A stretch of 34,602 bases of DNA, taken from NCBI GenBank assembly GCA_937969565.1, contig CALBVR010000255.1, positions 1-34,602 of the forward strand, given 5' to 3'. Position 1 is the stretch's first letter, and each line of letters begins with the position of its first letter. Of the stretch, positions 15,648 through 23,376 are shown in pieces. Source of the DNA: an uncultured Acidimicrobiales bacterium (GTDB taxonomy: Bacteria; Actinomycetota; Acidimicrobiia; Acidimicrobiales; SHLQ01). The notes below the pieces were generated by a model, which searched no databases, was not told where the DNA came from, and was given only the letters and a program-made list of their open reading frames with translations. The translations under genes and the position numbers were made by a program.

Positions 15648-16256
15648 TCAGGTGGTCGGGAGGGCTTCGAGTTTCTCTGCGAGTTTCTCCGCCGTCGACT
15701 GGTGCAGTGTTTCGACCGTACCGTCGGCCTGAAGAATGGCGAACGCCGGAAAACTCAGCACACGATGCTCGTCGGCCAGAGCGTTCGCTTCCTGGCGGCT
15801 CGAGTCACCGCTGATGTGTGGGAGATCCTGCGCTCCACCTTCCTCGATGAAGCGGAGGAGCTGGGGCTCGGCCCCGTCCAGCGCAACACCGATGATGGTC
15901 ACGTTCGGATATTGCTCCTGAATGGCCACGACCGTGGCCGCCTCGCGGCGACAGCGCGTTCACCACGGCGCCCAGAACCACAGGACGGTGTCCTGCCCTT
16001 CGATCGACCCTGGATCGATCTGGCCGCCGCCCACGAGATTCCAGACGACCGGCGCTGCGGTCGTGGTCGTGGTGCTCGTGGTCGTGGTGCTCGTGGTCGT
16101 CGAGACCGATGTGGTGGGCGCGACCGTTTCACCGCCGACCGCAGCGACGTCCACCGCCGCCCCATCCGGTTCGACCAGATCCACGGTGTCTCCGTCGTTC
16201 GCACAGGCGCCGGCCAGCAAGCCGAGCGCAAGGAGCAACGGGATCACGAAACGCAC
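15648..16256 (-). CDS. Thioredoxin/TlpA-like lipoprotein, candidate selenoprotein (UxxC)
   Basis: 202 residues if the in-frame TGA at residue 99 is read as selenocysteine. Residues 1-18 are a lipoprotein signal (VIPLLLALGLLAGAC, Cys18). Residues ~48-68 are a Thr-rich linker. Then comes a TlpA-type thioredoxin fold: DTVLWFWAPW-U-T-R-C-RREA, with U at 99 and Cys102, strand NVTIIGVALDG, and FPAFAIL with the cis-proline at 170. In relatives the motif is WAxWCxxC, so the TGA replaces the first catalytic cysteine precisely, and both sides are in one frame with 103 sense codons after it. A hairpin of bacterial SECIS form follows (15924-15939). The GTG start is supported by TATCTT 6 nt upstream; an in-frame GTG at 16277 is the alternative. 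It would act in the cell envelope as a thiol-disulfide or peroxide-reducing enzyme. The alternative is a pseudogene by one Cys-to-stop change, or a sequencing error. Confidence 0.75.
15924..15939 (-). promoter_or_regulatory. Candidate bacterial SECIS hairpin
   Basis: On the minus strand GGCCAC-GGUC-GUGGCC: a perfect 6-bp stem with a four-base loop containing GGU. The loop begins 26 nt after the TGA, inside the 16-37 nt range described for bacterial SECIS elements, and a G-rich small apical loop is what SelB recognises. It lies inside the coding region, as in known bacterial selenoprotein mRNAs. Confidence 0.65.
15960..15962 (-). other. In-frame TGA, candidate selenocysteine codon
   Basis: TGA between TGG (Trp98) and ACG (Thr100), with Cys102 (TGT) following, giving UxxC at a thioredoxin active site. 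The codon at this position in relatives is TGC or TGT. Confidence 0.7.
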
Positions 16257-16262
16257 ACCCGC

Positions 16263-16268
16263 AAGATA
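16263..16268 (-). promoter_or_regulatory. -10 element TATCTT before the thioredoxin-like lipoprotein
   Basis: TATCTT on the minus strand, 6 nt before GTG 16256, with no Shine-Dalgarno sequence. The same spacing is seen at other genes in the window, so this start is probably leaderless. No clear -35. Confidence 0.45.
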
Positions 16269-16370
16269 TCGCGGCACTCGAACACGCGGGCCGCGAGGGC
16301 TGCTCGACCACCATCCGCACTTCGGGGCAGCAAACATGACCCTGCTACGTTGGCGTCGTTCGGCATCGAC

Positions 16371-16377
16371 GAGGGGG
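16371..16377 (+). promoter_or_regulatory. Ribosome binding site GAGGGGG for the carboxylase beta subunit
   Basis: GAGGGGG, 5 nt before TTG 16383. It decides a rare TTG start in a frame that is open far upstream; a second in-frame TTG at 16350 lacks such a site. Confidence 0.6.
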
Positions 16378-16382
16378 ACGCG

Positions 16383-17990
16383 TTGGGGAAGATCGGCACA
16401 GCACTGCGGAGCCGACTGGACACATCCAGTGACGAATACAAGGCCAACCTCGCCGAAATGGAGTCGATGTGGGCGATGGTGGAGGCGGAGCTCGCCTCGG
16501 TGCCGACCGTCGGCGGGCAACGCTACGTCGACCGTCACCGCAAGCGCGGGAAAATGCTCGTCCGCGAGCGAATCGAGCAGCTTGTCGATCCCGACACACC
16601 CATTCTCGAACTCAGCCCACTGGCGGGCTGGGGCACCCAGGATCCCGTCGGTGTCGGAACCTGCAACGTGATCGGCGTGGTCGAGGGTGTCGAATGCCTG
16701 ATCACGGGCAGCGATCTCACCTATCGAGGCGGTTCCGCCAACCCGACCACGTTGCTCAAAAGCGCCCGGATCTACGACATCGCCCGCCGCAACCGGCTGC
16801 CGATGATCGTGCTGAACGAATCCGCCGGCGCCGAGCTGCCGCGACAGGCGGACATCTTCATCACTGGCGGCCGTCAGTTCAAGAACATCACCCAGCTCTC
16901 CAAGGAGGGCATCCCCACCATCTGCGTTGCGTTCGGACCGAACACGGCCGGTGGCGCCTACGTACCGGGCATGAGCGACTACACCGTCTTCGTGAAGGAA
17001 CGCGGCACCGCCTACCTCGGCGGCCCGCCGCTCGTGAAGATGGCCATCGACGAGATCGTCGACGAGGAGAGCCTCGGTGGTGCAGAGATGCACAGCCGAA
17101 CCAGTGGCTTGTCCGACTGGATGGCAGTCGACGAGATGGATGGCCTCCGCATCGCCCGCAAGGTGATCCGCCGCCTGCGATGGAAGAAGCTGGGGCCAGG
17201 ACCCACGGAACCGGCGGACGAACCGATCCACGACGTGAACGATCTCATCGGCTGCGCGTCCGCCGACGTGCGCATCCCGTTCGAGATTCGCGAAGTCGTC
17301 GCCCGGCTGCTCGATGGAAGCCGGTTCGAGGAGTTCAAACCGCTCTACGGGGACAAGCTGGTCTGTGGGTGGGGGTCGCTGCACGGCTTTCCCGTCGGCG
17401 TTCTCGGCAACAACGGCATTCTCTTCAGCGAGGAGGCCAAGAAGGGCGCCCAGTTCATCCAGCTTTGCAACCGCACCGACACGCCACTGGTGTTCCTGCA
17501 CAACATCACCGGCTTCATGGTCGGCTCGAAGGCAGAGCAGGGCGGCATCATCCGCAATGGTGCCAAGCTGATCAACGCCGTCTCGAACAGCGAAGTCCCT
17601 CACTTCAACCTGATGGTCGGTGCCAGCTACGGCGCCGGCAACTACGGCATGGCCGGCTACAGCTACGACCCACGATTCATTTTCAGTTGGCCGAATCACA
17701 AGATCGCGGTCATGGGCCCCAAACAGCTCGCCGGAGTGATGGACATCATCGCCCGCAACTCTGCGGCCGGCCGCGGGATTGACGTCGACGAAGCCGCCCT
17801 CGCGGCCCGCACCGCCGCCCTGGAAGGCCAGGTCGAGATCGAGTCCACGAGTCTGTTCTCCACCGGCCGGGTGTGGGACGACGGCATCATTCATCCGAAC
17901 GACAGCCGCACCGTGCTCGGCATCGCGCTGTCCGTCGCACACAGCAACGTCATCGAGGGCGCCCGCGAATACGGCGTCTGGAGGCACTGA
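16383..17990 (+). CDS. Acyl-CoA carboxylase, carboxyltransferase (beta) subunit
   Basis: 535 aa, the normal size. The TTG start gives the family N-terminus GKIGTALRSRLDTSSDEYKA. The N-terminal half contains the acyl-CoA site (GSDLTYRGGSANPTTLLKSA, NESAGAELPRQADIF, GPNTAGGAYVPGMSDYTV). The C-terminal half contains the carboxybiotin site (LVFLHNITGFMVGSKAEQGG, GASYGAGNYGMAGYSYDPRF). The FLHNITGFMVG and GAGNYGMAGY forms are closer to methylcrotonyl-/geranyl-CoA carboxylase beta subunits than to propionyl-CoA ones, but the substrate is inference. Its stop overlaps the start of the biotin-bearing alpha subunit (TGATG), so the two are co-translated in equal amounts. Confidence 0.93.
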   Translation: MGKIGTALRSRLDTSSDEYKANLAEMESMWAMVEAELASVPTVGGQRYVDRHRKRGKMLVRERIEQLVDPDTPILELSPLAGWGTQDPVGVGTCNVIGVVEGVECLITGSDLTYRGGSANPTTLLKSARIYDIARRNRLPMIVLNESAGAELPRQADIFITGGRQFKNITQLSKEGIPTICVAFGPNTAGGAYVPGMSDYTVFVKERGTAYLGGPPLVKMAIDEIVDEESLGGAEMHSRTSGLSDWMAVDEMDGLRIARKVIRRLRWKKLGPGPTEPADEPIHDVNDLIGCASADVRIPFEIREVVARLLDGSRFEEFKPLYGDKLVCGWGSLHGFPVGVLGNNGILFSEEAKKGAQFIQLCNRTDTPLVFLHNITGFMVGSKAEQGGIIRNGAKLINAVSNSEVPHFNLMVGASYGAGNYGMAGYSYDPRFIFSWPNHKIAVMGPKQLAGVMDIIARNSAAGRGIDVDEAALAARTAALEGQVEIESTSLFSTGRVWDDGIIHPNDSRTVLGIALSVAHSNVIEGAREYGVWRH

Positions 17991-20002
17991 TGATCTCACG
18001 GCTGCTCATTGCGAATCGCGGGGAGATCGCTGCCCGCATCGCCCGTACGGCACACGCCATGGGGATTTCCACCGTCGGCGTCTATTCCGAGCCGGACCGC
18101 AACGCGCTGCACGTCGACGAAGTGGATGTCGCCGTGGCGCTCGGAGGATCCACACCGGCCGAGTCCTACCTCCGGGCGGATGCGATCATCCAGGCTGCGC
18201 TCGACTCCGGTGCCGACGCCATCCATCCCGGATACGGCTTTCTTGCCGAGAACGCCGACTTCGCCGATGCCGTGGAGGCCGCCGGCCTGACCTGGGTCGG
18301 CCCGACCTCCGAGCAGATCCGGTTGCTCGGCGACAAGGTTGCCGCCAAGGCCGCCGCAATCGAGGCGGGCGTGCCCACCACCTCCATCACGGAGGTGGCA
18401 CCCGGAGCCATCCCCGACGACGTTCCGATGCCGGCCCTCGTGAAAGCTGCGGCCGGCGGGGGCGGTCGGGGCATGCGCATCGTGCGTGCGGCCGACGAAC
18501 TCGCCGACGCGGTTGACGCGGCCGCCCGCGAGGCCGAGGCCGCCTTCGGCGATGGCACCGTGTTCATCGAGCCCTACATCGAACGAGGCCGCCACCTCGA
18601 GGTCCAGATCCTCGGGGACGCCCACGGCAACGTCGTCCACTTCGGCGAACGCGAATGCTCCATCCAGCGTCGCAACCAGAAGGTCATCGAGGAAGCACCG
18701 TCGGCAGGCATCGACGATGCCACCCGAACGGCGCTCCTCGACGGCGCCCTCGCACTCGCATCCCACGTCGGCTACCGGAACGCCGGCACGATCGAGTTCC
18801 TCGTCGGCGACGATGACAGCATCACGTTTCTCGAGGTCAACACCCGGCTTCAGGTCGAGCATCCCGTGACGGAGGCGGTCACCGGCGTCGACCTCGTCGA
18901 GCTACAACTTCGGGTGGCGGCCGGCGAGCCCCTCCCGCTCACCCAGGACGACGTGTCGATCTCCGGTCATGGCATCGAGGTCCGCATCGTGGCCGAAGAC
19001 CCGGCCACCGGATGGCTGCCGTCCACCGGAGTCGTCCACGTTTTCGACATCGGCGACGGCGTCCGGGTCGACACCGGATTCCGCTCCGGCAGCGAGGTGT
19101 CTCCGGACTATGACTCGCTGCTCGCCAAGGTGATCGCACACGCATCGTCGCGAGAAGCCGCCGCAGCGAAGATGGCCCGGGCACTTCGAGGCAGCCAGAT
19201 CGTCGGCGTGAACACGAACGTGGACATGCTCGCCGCCACCATGGCGGAGACCGACTATCTGGCCGCCGCCACCCCCACCGCCTACCTTTCCGAACATCCC
19301 GAGGTTGAGGCCGCAAGCGGTCCGACCGGTGACGACCTCGACGCCATGATCGTGGCCGCCACGCTCGCCCTCGAGGGCGAACACCGCTCCGCCGCCACCG
19401 TCCTCGGGTTCGCTCCCTCCGGTTGGCGAAACCTTCGAACCCGCGGTCAGCGACGCACCTGGCTCGATGGGGAGACCCGTCACTCAATCGAATACGTGCG
19501 CTGCGGAGACGGCGTCGGCATCCATCTCGGCCAATGGCCCGAACCCGATGACGACGGTGTCCTGCCCGACGATGACCGCACCGGCCGACAAGCGCGCATT
19601 CTCGACCGCAGCGATGGACGGATCATCGTGGAACTCGACGGAGTTCGACGTGTGCTCCAAGTTCGACTCGACATCGATGAGGATGCGGTCCGAGTCGACG
19701 TCGCCGGCCCGGCCGGCAGCCGCTCGTTCATGCTGGCGCCACGATTCGAAGATCACGACGCCGAGCAGGCCGGCGGCGGTCCGATCTGTCCCCTGCCAGG
19801 AACGGTGATCGCCGTCCACGTGAGCTCCGGCGAGGCCGTCGTGGAGGGTCAGCTTCTGATGGTGGTGGAGGCGATGAAGATGGAGCACAAGATCACCGCC
19901 GGTGCCGCCGGCATCGTCGAGTCGGTCCGCTTCAACGAAGGTGATCGGGTCGACACTGGCGACCTGCTCGTCGAACTCGATAGTGAGACCGGCGCAGGGT
20001 GA
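17990..20002 (+). CDS. Acyl-CoA carboxylase alpha subunit (biotin carboxylase + BCCP)
   Basis: 670 aa, the length of MccA/AccA3-type chains. Biotin carboxylase occupies residues ~1-450: LLIANRGEIAARIARTAHAM, HPGYGFLAEN, the ATP loop AAAGGGGRGMRIV (~residue 155), FGERECSIQRRNQKVIEEAP and FLEVNTRLQVEHPVTE. A linker (BT-like) domain follows, and the C-terminal biotinyl domain carries EAMKMEH with biotinylated Lys630. It carboxylates biotin with bicarbonate and ATP and passes the carboxyl group to the beta subunit encoded just upstream. Substrate is likely a branched or unsaturated acyl-CoA. It converges on the next gene with one base between the stops. Confidence 0.95.
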   Translation: MISRLLIANRGEIAARIARTAHAMGISTVGVYSEPDRNALHVDEVDVAVALGGSTPAESYLRADAIIQAALDSGADAIHPGYGFLAENADFADAVEAAGLTWVGPTSEQIRLLGDKVAAKAAAIEAGVPTTSITEVAPGAIPDDVPMPALVKAAAGGGGRGMRIVRAADELADAVDAAAREAEAAFGDGTVFIEPYIERGRHLEVQILGDAHGNVVHFGERECSIQRRNQKVIEEAPSAGIDDATRTALLDGALALASHVGYRNAGTIEFLVGDDDSITFLEVNTRLQVEHPVTEAVTGVDLVELQLRVAAGEPLPLTQDDVSISGHGIEVRIVAEDPATGWLPSTGVVHVFDIGDGVRVDTGFRSGSEVSPDYDSLLAKVIAHASSREAAAAKMARALRGSQIVGVNTNVDMLAATMAETDYLAAATPTAYLSEHPEVEAASGPTGDDLDAMIVAATLALEGEHRSAATVLGFAPSGWRNLRTRGQRRTWLDGETRHSIEYVRCGDGVGIHLGQWPEPDDDGVLPDDDRTGRQARILDRSDGRIIVELDGVRRVLQVRLDIDEDAVRVDVAGPAGSRSFMLAPRFEDHDAEQAGGGPICPLPGTVIAVHVSSGEAVVEGQLLMVVEAMKMEHKITAGAAGIVESVRFNEGDRVDTGDLLVELDSETGAG

Positions 20003-20003
20003 G

Positions 20004-20585
20004 TCAGGGTCTCCGGTAGGGGCCGTGAACGTAGTACTTCGGATGGTCATCGAGCCGGAGATGCAGCCAAGCGACGCCACCACCGGACGTGCTCACCCAG
20101 ACCGGTCGATGATCGACCCGTGCTTCGATGGCTGCTCCCGCCGCCCGCCAGAAGGCGTGAATCTGTTCGGCACCCGCAGTCCGGAGAAATGACAGAAGGT
20201 AATTGTGGGTGGTGCCGTCACCCAGGTCCGTCGGCACGACAAGCGTTGCGTCTCCACCAAGGTTCGTGAAGGTGACCACTGGATCGATCGCTTCCACGAT
20301 GTATCGAGCGAACGGTGTCGGATCCGGAGATCGATGAAGCCCAGCGTTCGACACCACAAACTCGAACGGCGCCTCGAGCGCGTCCCTGGTCACAGCCGGC
20401 GTCTCCCAGAACACCTGCTCCTCGGGACGCTCGCACAACGTGGCGGTCAACGCATCTCGACAGTTCGCCGACGACTGCAGCCCACTGATCACGTCTCGCC
20501 ACGTGGCCGCACGCTCACCTTGTCGAGCGAGGTGTCGAATCGGGTCGCCGGAGGGCTCGAAGCTCCACTGAAGCTCATTGTCCAT
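20004..20585 (-). CDS. Uncharacterised ~190 aa protein (DUF6940-like)
   Basis: 193 aa from ATG 20585; the frame is open further upstream, but TACGGT stands 7 nt before this ATG, and MDNELQWSFEPSGDPI is a natural start. Features include the central FWETPAVTRDALEAPFEFVV, then SNAGLHRSPDPTPFARYI, and a conserved-looking C-terminus PVWVSTSGGGVAWLHLRLDD with HPKYYVHGPY. I recall this ending from a family named DUF6940, without known function; the name is from memory. No signal peptide or membrane span. Divergent from the SRPBCC gene. Confidence 0.75.
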   Translation of the reverse strand: MDNELQWSFEPSGDPIRHLARQGERAATWRDVISGLQSSANCRDALTATLCERPEEQVFWETPAVTRDALEAPFEFVVSNAGLHRSPDPTPFARYIVEAIDPVVTFTNLGGDATLVVPTDLGDGTTHNYLLSFLRTAGAEQIHAFWRAAGAAIEARVDHRPVWVSTSGGGVAWLHLRLDDHPKYYVHGPYRRP

Positions 20586-20592
20586 CACGGTC

Positions 20593-20598
20593 ACCGTA
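20593..20598 (-). promoter_or_regulatory. -10 element TACGGT before the DUF6940-like gene
   Basis: TACGGT on the minus strand, 7 nt before ATG 20585; leaderless-type spacing that supports this start over upstream in-frame candidates. Confidence 0.4.
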
Positions 20599-20722
20599 GG
20601 GCGAAGCGGCATCGCGCGAGACGTCCGAAGAAAATCTGAGATTCTGTGTCGAATTCGCCGGCGACGTGCGTCATCGGGTCGAGACGGAGCAATCGGCTCC
20701 GCTCGAACCGAGAGGATGCATG

Positions 20723-21184
20723 ATGCCAGAACCGATTCACGTCGAGGTCTCCACGATCCTCGACGCCGAACCTGAAACGCTGTACGACATGGTCGCCGAC
20801 GTGACCCGCATGGGTGAGTGGAGCCCGGAGACTCGAGCCGCCGAGTGGCTCGAGCCTGGCGCCGCGGCACAGGTGAGAGCTCGCTTCAAGGGAACCAACG
20901 AACTGGGCCCCAACACGTGGAGCACCAAGCCGACCGTCACCGTCGCCAAGCGAGGACGCGAGTTCGCCTTCGAGGTGCCGGGCAAGGCCGGCCCCACATG
21001 GCGCTACCGCTTCGAGCCGGTCGACGGCGGGACCCGGGTGACCGAGTCCGTCCACCAGCAGAAGGCTTCGCCCTTCTTCATCCGGATGCTGCAGAAGCGG
21101 GCCGGCGTCACCGACCGTGCCGCCAACCTTCGGCACAACATCGAAACGACCCTCGACAACCTGGCCCGTGTGGCCACGGTCTGA
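20723..21184 (+). CDS. SRPBCC family protein (polyketide cyclase/dehydrase-like)
   Basis: 153 aa. Two adjacent ATGs exist (20720, 20723); the second is 7 nt from AGAGG. The START-like fold shows as HVEVSTILDAEPETLYDMVA, DVTRMGEWSPETRAAEWLEP, then WSTKPTVTVAKRGREFAFEV and GGTRVTESVHQQ. The hydrophobic-pocket family binds lipids or small ligands or acts in stress modules; exact function unknown. It precedes the DGPF and ECF42 sigma genes on the same strand (52 nt), a combination that recurs in actinobacteria, so it may belong to that regulon. Confidence 0.85.
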   Translation: MPEPIHVEVSTILDAEPETLYDMVADVTRMGEWSPETRAAEWLEPGAAAQVRARFKGTNELGPNTWSTKPTVTVAKRGREFAFEVPGKAGPTWRYRFEPVDGGTRVTESVHQQKASPFFIRMLQKRAGVTDRAANLRHNIETTLDNLARVATV

Positions 21185-21236
21185 CCACCACCGACTACCA
21201 CCACCGCACCGAAGACACGAAGAGAAGGAACGAACA

Positions 21237-21599
21237 ATGGAATACATGATTCTGGCCCACAGCGAAGAGGCGAACGGCCCCGGTCCCGGCGACCCCGGGT
21301 TCGAGGAGATGATGGGCGAATGGATGGCGTACAACCAGCGCCTCATCGACGGCGGCCACTGGGTCTCCGGCGCAAGCCTCGCCCCCTCGGTCACGGCCAC
21401 CAAGATCACGAAGGGCGACGCCGACGTGACGGTCACCGACGGTCCGTTCATGGAGACAAAGGAGATGCTCGGGGGCTACTACCTCATCTCGGCGAAGGAC
21501 CTGGATGAGGCGATCGAGCTCGCCACGGCCATCCCGATCCCCGTGGGCACCATCGAGGTTCGACCGGTCGCATTCCGGCCGGACGCGGACCACGGCTGA
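21237..21599 (+). CDS. YCII-related DGPF domain protein
   Basis: 120 aa. It has the signature VTDGPFMETKEMLGGYYLIS with the DGPF motif, preceded by MEYMILAHSEEANGPGPG and followed by AIPIPVGTIEVRPV. RBS GAGAAGG lies ~8 nt before the ATG. DGPF proteins are the typical partner of ECF42 sigma factors and are thought to be their targets; the biochemical role is unknown. The sigma factor start is 7 nt downstream, so this is one operon. Confidence 0.92.
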   Translation: MEYMILAHSEEANGPGPGDPGFEEMMGEWMAYNQRLIDGGHWVSGASLAPSVTATKITKGDADVTVTDGPFMETKEMLGGYYLISAKDLDEAIELATAIPIPVGTIEVRPVAFRPDADHG

Positions 21600-21606
21600 C
21601 GCCGGA

Positions 21607-22860
21607 GTGGAGCACTCGTCCGAGGTCGACACTGCGCTGACCGCGCTGGCCCGAGATCACTCGGGCCGGGTCCTGGCCATCCTGGCCAGCCGGTTCAGCA
21701 GTGTCGACCTCGCCGACGACGCTGTACAGGATGCGCTGATCCGGGCCCACGAGCGATGGCCAACCGATGGCATTCCGGACAATCCCGGTGGTTGGTTGAT
21801 GACCGTCGCCGGCCGTCGGGCCATCGACTTGCAGCGTCGAACTGACGCCGCCACCCGGCAGCTCCGATCCTCGGCCCCCGAGCTCGACATGGATCCGAAC
21901 GAACCGTCCGCAAACGAGCCGCTGATCGACGACATCGGTCCGGCCATCGATGAGCAGCTGCGGCTCATGTTCCTCTGCTGCCATCCGGCACTCAGCCCGG
22001 ACGCCCAGGTCGCCCTGACGCTTCGCCTCGTCGGTGGCTTGACCACCGAGGAGATCGCCGCTGCGTTCCTCGTACCCCGGGCGACGCTTGCGCAACGGGT
22101 GAGTCGAGCGAAGGCGAAGATTCGCACGGCCGGTATTCCACTTGCGATCCCGGCAGATCCCGCTTCCCGAGTCGACGTCGTGCTCTCGGTCCTCTACCTC
22201 GTCTTCAACGAGGGCTACCTCAGCCATGGTGATGTGGTCGATCGGGTGGATCTGTGTGACGAGGCGATCCGACTCACCGGACTCGTGCGCGAACTGTTGC
22301 CCGACTCGGCGGAGTCCCATGGACTCGCTGCGCTGATGGCCTTCCACCGTGCTCGGCGAGCGAGTCGCTTCACCGCGGACGACGAGATCGTCCTTCTCGA
22401 CGAGCAGGATCGGACGAGGTGGGACTTCGAGGAGATCCAGGCCGGGAACGCCCACTTGCAGCAGGCGATGCGCCTGCAAACGCCCGGGCGCTATCAGGTG
22501 CAGGCGTTGATTGCGTCGTACCACGCCAACGCTCGCACGCACGACGACACGGATTGGACGCGGATCGTTGCGTTGTACGACCAGCTCCGTGCCATGGACC
22601 GATCACCTGTCGTGGCGCTCAACCATGCTGCGGCGGTGGCCATGGCCGACGGGCCGCTGGCCGGACTTCGGCTTCTCGAGGACATCGACGGGCTCGACGA
22701 CTACCACCTGTTCCACGCCACGCGGGCCGAACTCTTGCACCGATCCGGCGATCCGAATGCTGCGGTCGTGGCGTGGACCCGTGCCGCAGCCCTCACCGAC
22801 AACCCCGCCGAGCGGCGCCTGATCGCCGCTCGGATGGCTACGGCTGAACGAGAGGTCTGA
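21607..22860 (+). CDS. ECF42-type sigma factor with C-terminal TPR-like domain
   Basis: 417 aa from GTG 21607. Region 2 is at ~20-85 (SVDLADDAVQDALIRAHERW, PDNPGGWLMTVAGRRAIDLQ). Region 4 is at ~125-175 (LRLVGGLTTEEIAAAFLVPR, TLAQRVSRAKAKIR). The long C-terminal part (~185-417) contains LYLVFNEGYLSH and HGLAALMAFHRARRASRFTA, then VALNHAAAVAMADGPLAGLR, the TPR-like extension of ECF42 (DUF6596-containing) factors. This extension is known to be needed for activity in that group, which has no anti-sigma factor. The adjacent DGPF gene confirms the group. Confidence 0.92.
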   Translation: MEHSSEVDTALTALARDHSGRVLAILASRFSSVDLADDAVQDALIRAHERWPTDGIPDNPGGWLMTVAGRRAIDLQRRTDAATRQLRSSAPELDMDPNEPSANEPLIDDIGPAIDEQLRLMFLCCHPALSPDAQVALTLRLVGGLTTEEIAAAFLVPRATLAQRVSRAKAKIRTAGIPLAIPADPASRVDVVLSVLYLVFNEGYLSHGDVVDRVDLCDEAIRLTGLVRELLPDSAESHGLAALMAFHRARRASRFTADDEIVLLDEQDRTRWDFEEIQAGNAHLQQAMRLQTPGRYQVQALIASYHANARTHDDTDWTRIVALYDQLRAMDRSPVVALNHAAAVAMADGPLAGLRLLEDIDGLDDYHLFHATRAELLHRSGDPNAAVVAWTRAAALTDNPAERRLIAARMATAEREV

Positions 22861-22863
22861 GCG

Positions 22864-23367
22864 TCAGAGCTCCCGCGGCCGAACGAGGGCCGCAAGTCGG
22901 CCGCTGGTGGGCCCGAGGTCCGACCAGCCGCCATCGAACTGCAGCCGGGCGATCGCCGCGGTTGTCATCAACTTGCCGTCGTCGTTGTACGGAGGAGGCT
23001 CCGCCGAGAGCCACTCGACGAGATCGTCGAAGCCGGGATTGTGGCCGCAGATCAACACCAGCGGGGCCGTCTCCAGGCGGAGCGCGTCGATCCAGTCCCA
23101 CGCCCCCGCGAGGTAGAGGTCGTCTCGGAACTCGACGGCCGCGGCATCCAGACCGAGCTCGTCGACCAGATGGGCGACGGTCTCCCGTGTACGTACCGCA
23201 GCCGACGAGAGGATCCGGACGGGCTCGATCCCCTCGTCCTGCAGCCACGACGCCATCCGCATCGCTGCCCGATGGCCCCGAGCCGCGAGCGGACGCTGCA
23301 CGTCGGGAAGTCCGGGGTCGCCCCAGTCCGACTTCGCATGGCGCATCACCAGGAGCTCGACGGCCAT
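22864..23367 (-). CDS. SixA-like phosphohistidine phosphatase
   Basis: 167 aa. The RHG-type motif is LVMRHAKSDWGDP (Arg9, His10) at the N-terminus, with RPLAARGHRAAMRMA, the Arg-bearing ILSSAAVRTRETV, and the second histidine in LICGHNPGFDDLVEWL. This matches the small single-domain SixA branch of the histidine phosphatase superfamily, which removes phosphate from phosphohistidine. A specific substrate is not evident. It begins 9 nt after the stop of the PPOX gene, as the last gene of the wax-ester block, and converges on the ECF42 gene. Confidence 0.88.
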   Translation of the reverse strand: MAVELLVMRHAKSDWGDPGLPDVQRPLAARGHRAAMRMASWLQDEGIEPVRILSSAAVRTRETVAHLVDELGLDAAAVEFRDDLYLAGAWDWIDALRLETAPLVLICGHNPGFDDLVEWLSAEPPPYNDDGKLMTTAAIARLQFDGGWSDLGPTSGRLAALVRPREL

Positions 23368-23376
23368 GCCGGGTCC

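Noticed and set aside
15648-15962. Reading the thioredoxin-like gene as two separate genes or a frameshift
   Set aside because: Both halves are in the same frame, separated only by one TGA, and the downstream half starts inside the active-site helix with no signal, promoter or ribosome site; it is not a separate gene and not a frameshift.
15960-15962. TGA read as Trp by a changed genetic code
   Set aside because: Many other genes in the window end at TGA at the expected family length (for example EgtD, the carboxylases, MFS), so TGA is a normal stop here.
15963-17999. Long minus-strand frame (679 aa) opposite the carboxylase beta gene
   Set aside because: Only its last part (from 16256) is the lipoprotein; the rest is an antisense shadow of the well-conserved carboxylase and ends in the same frame by chance.
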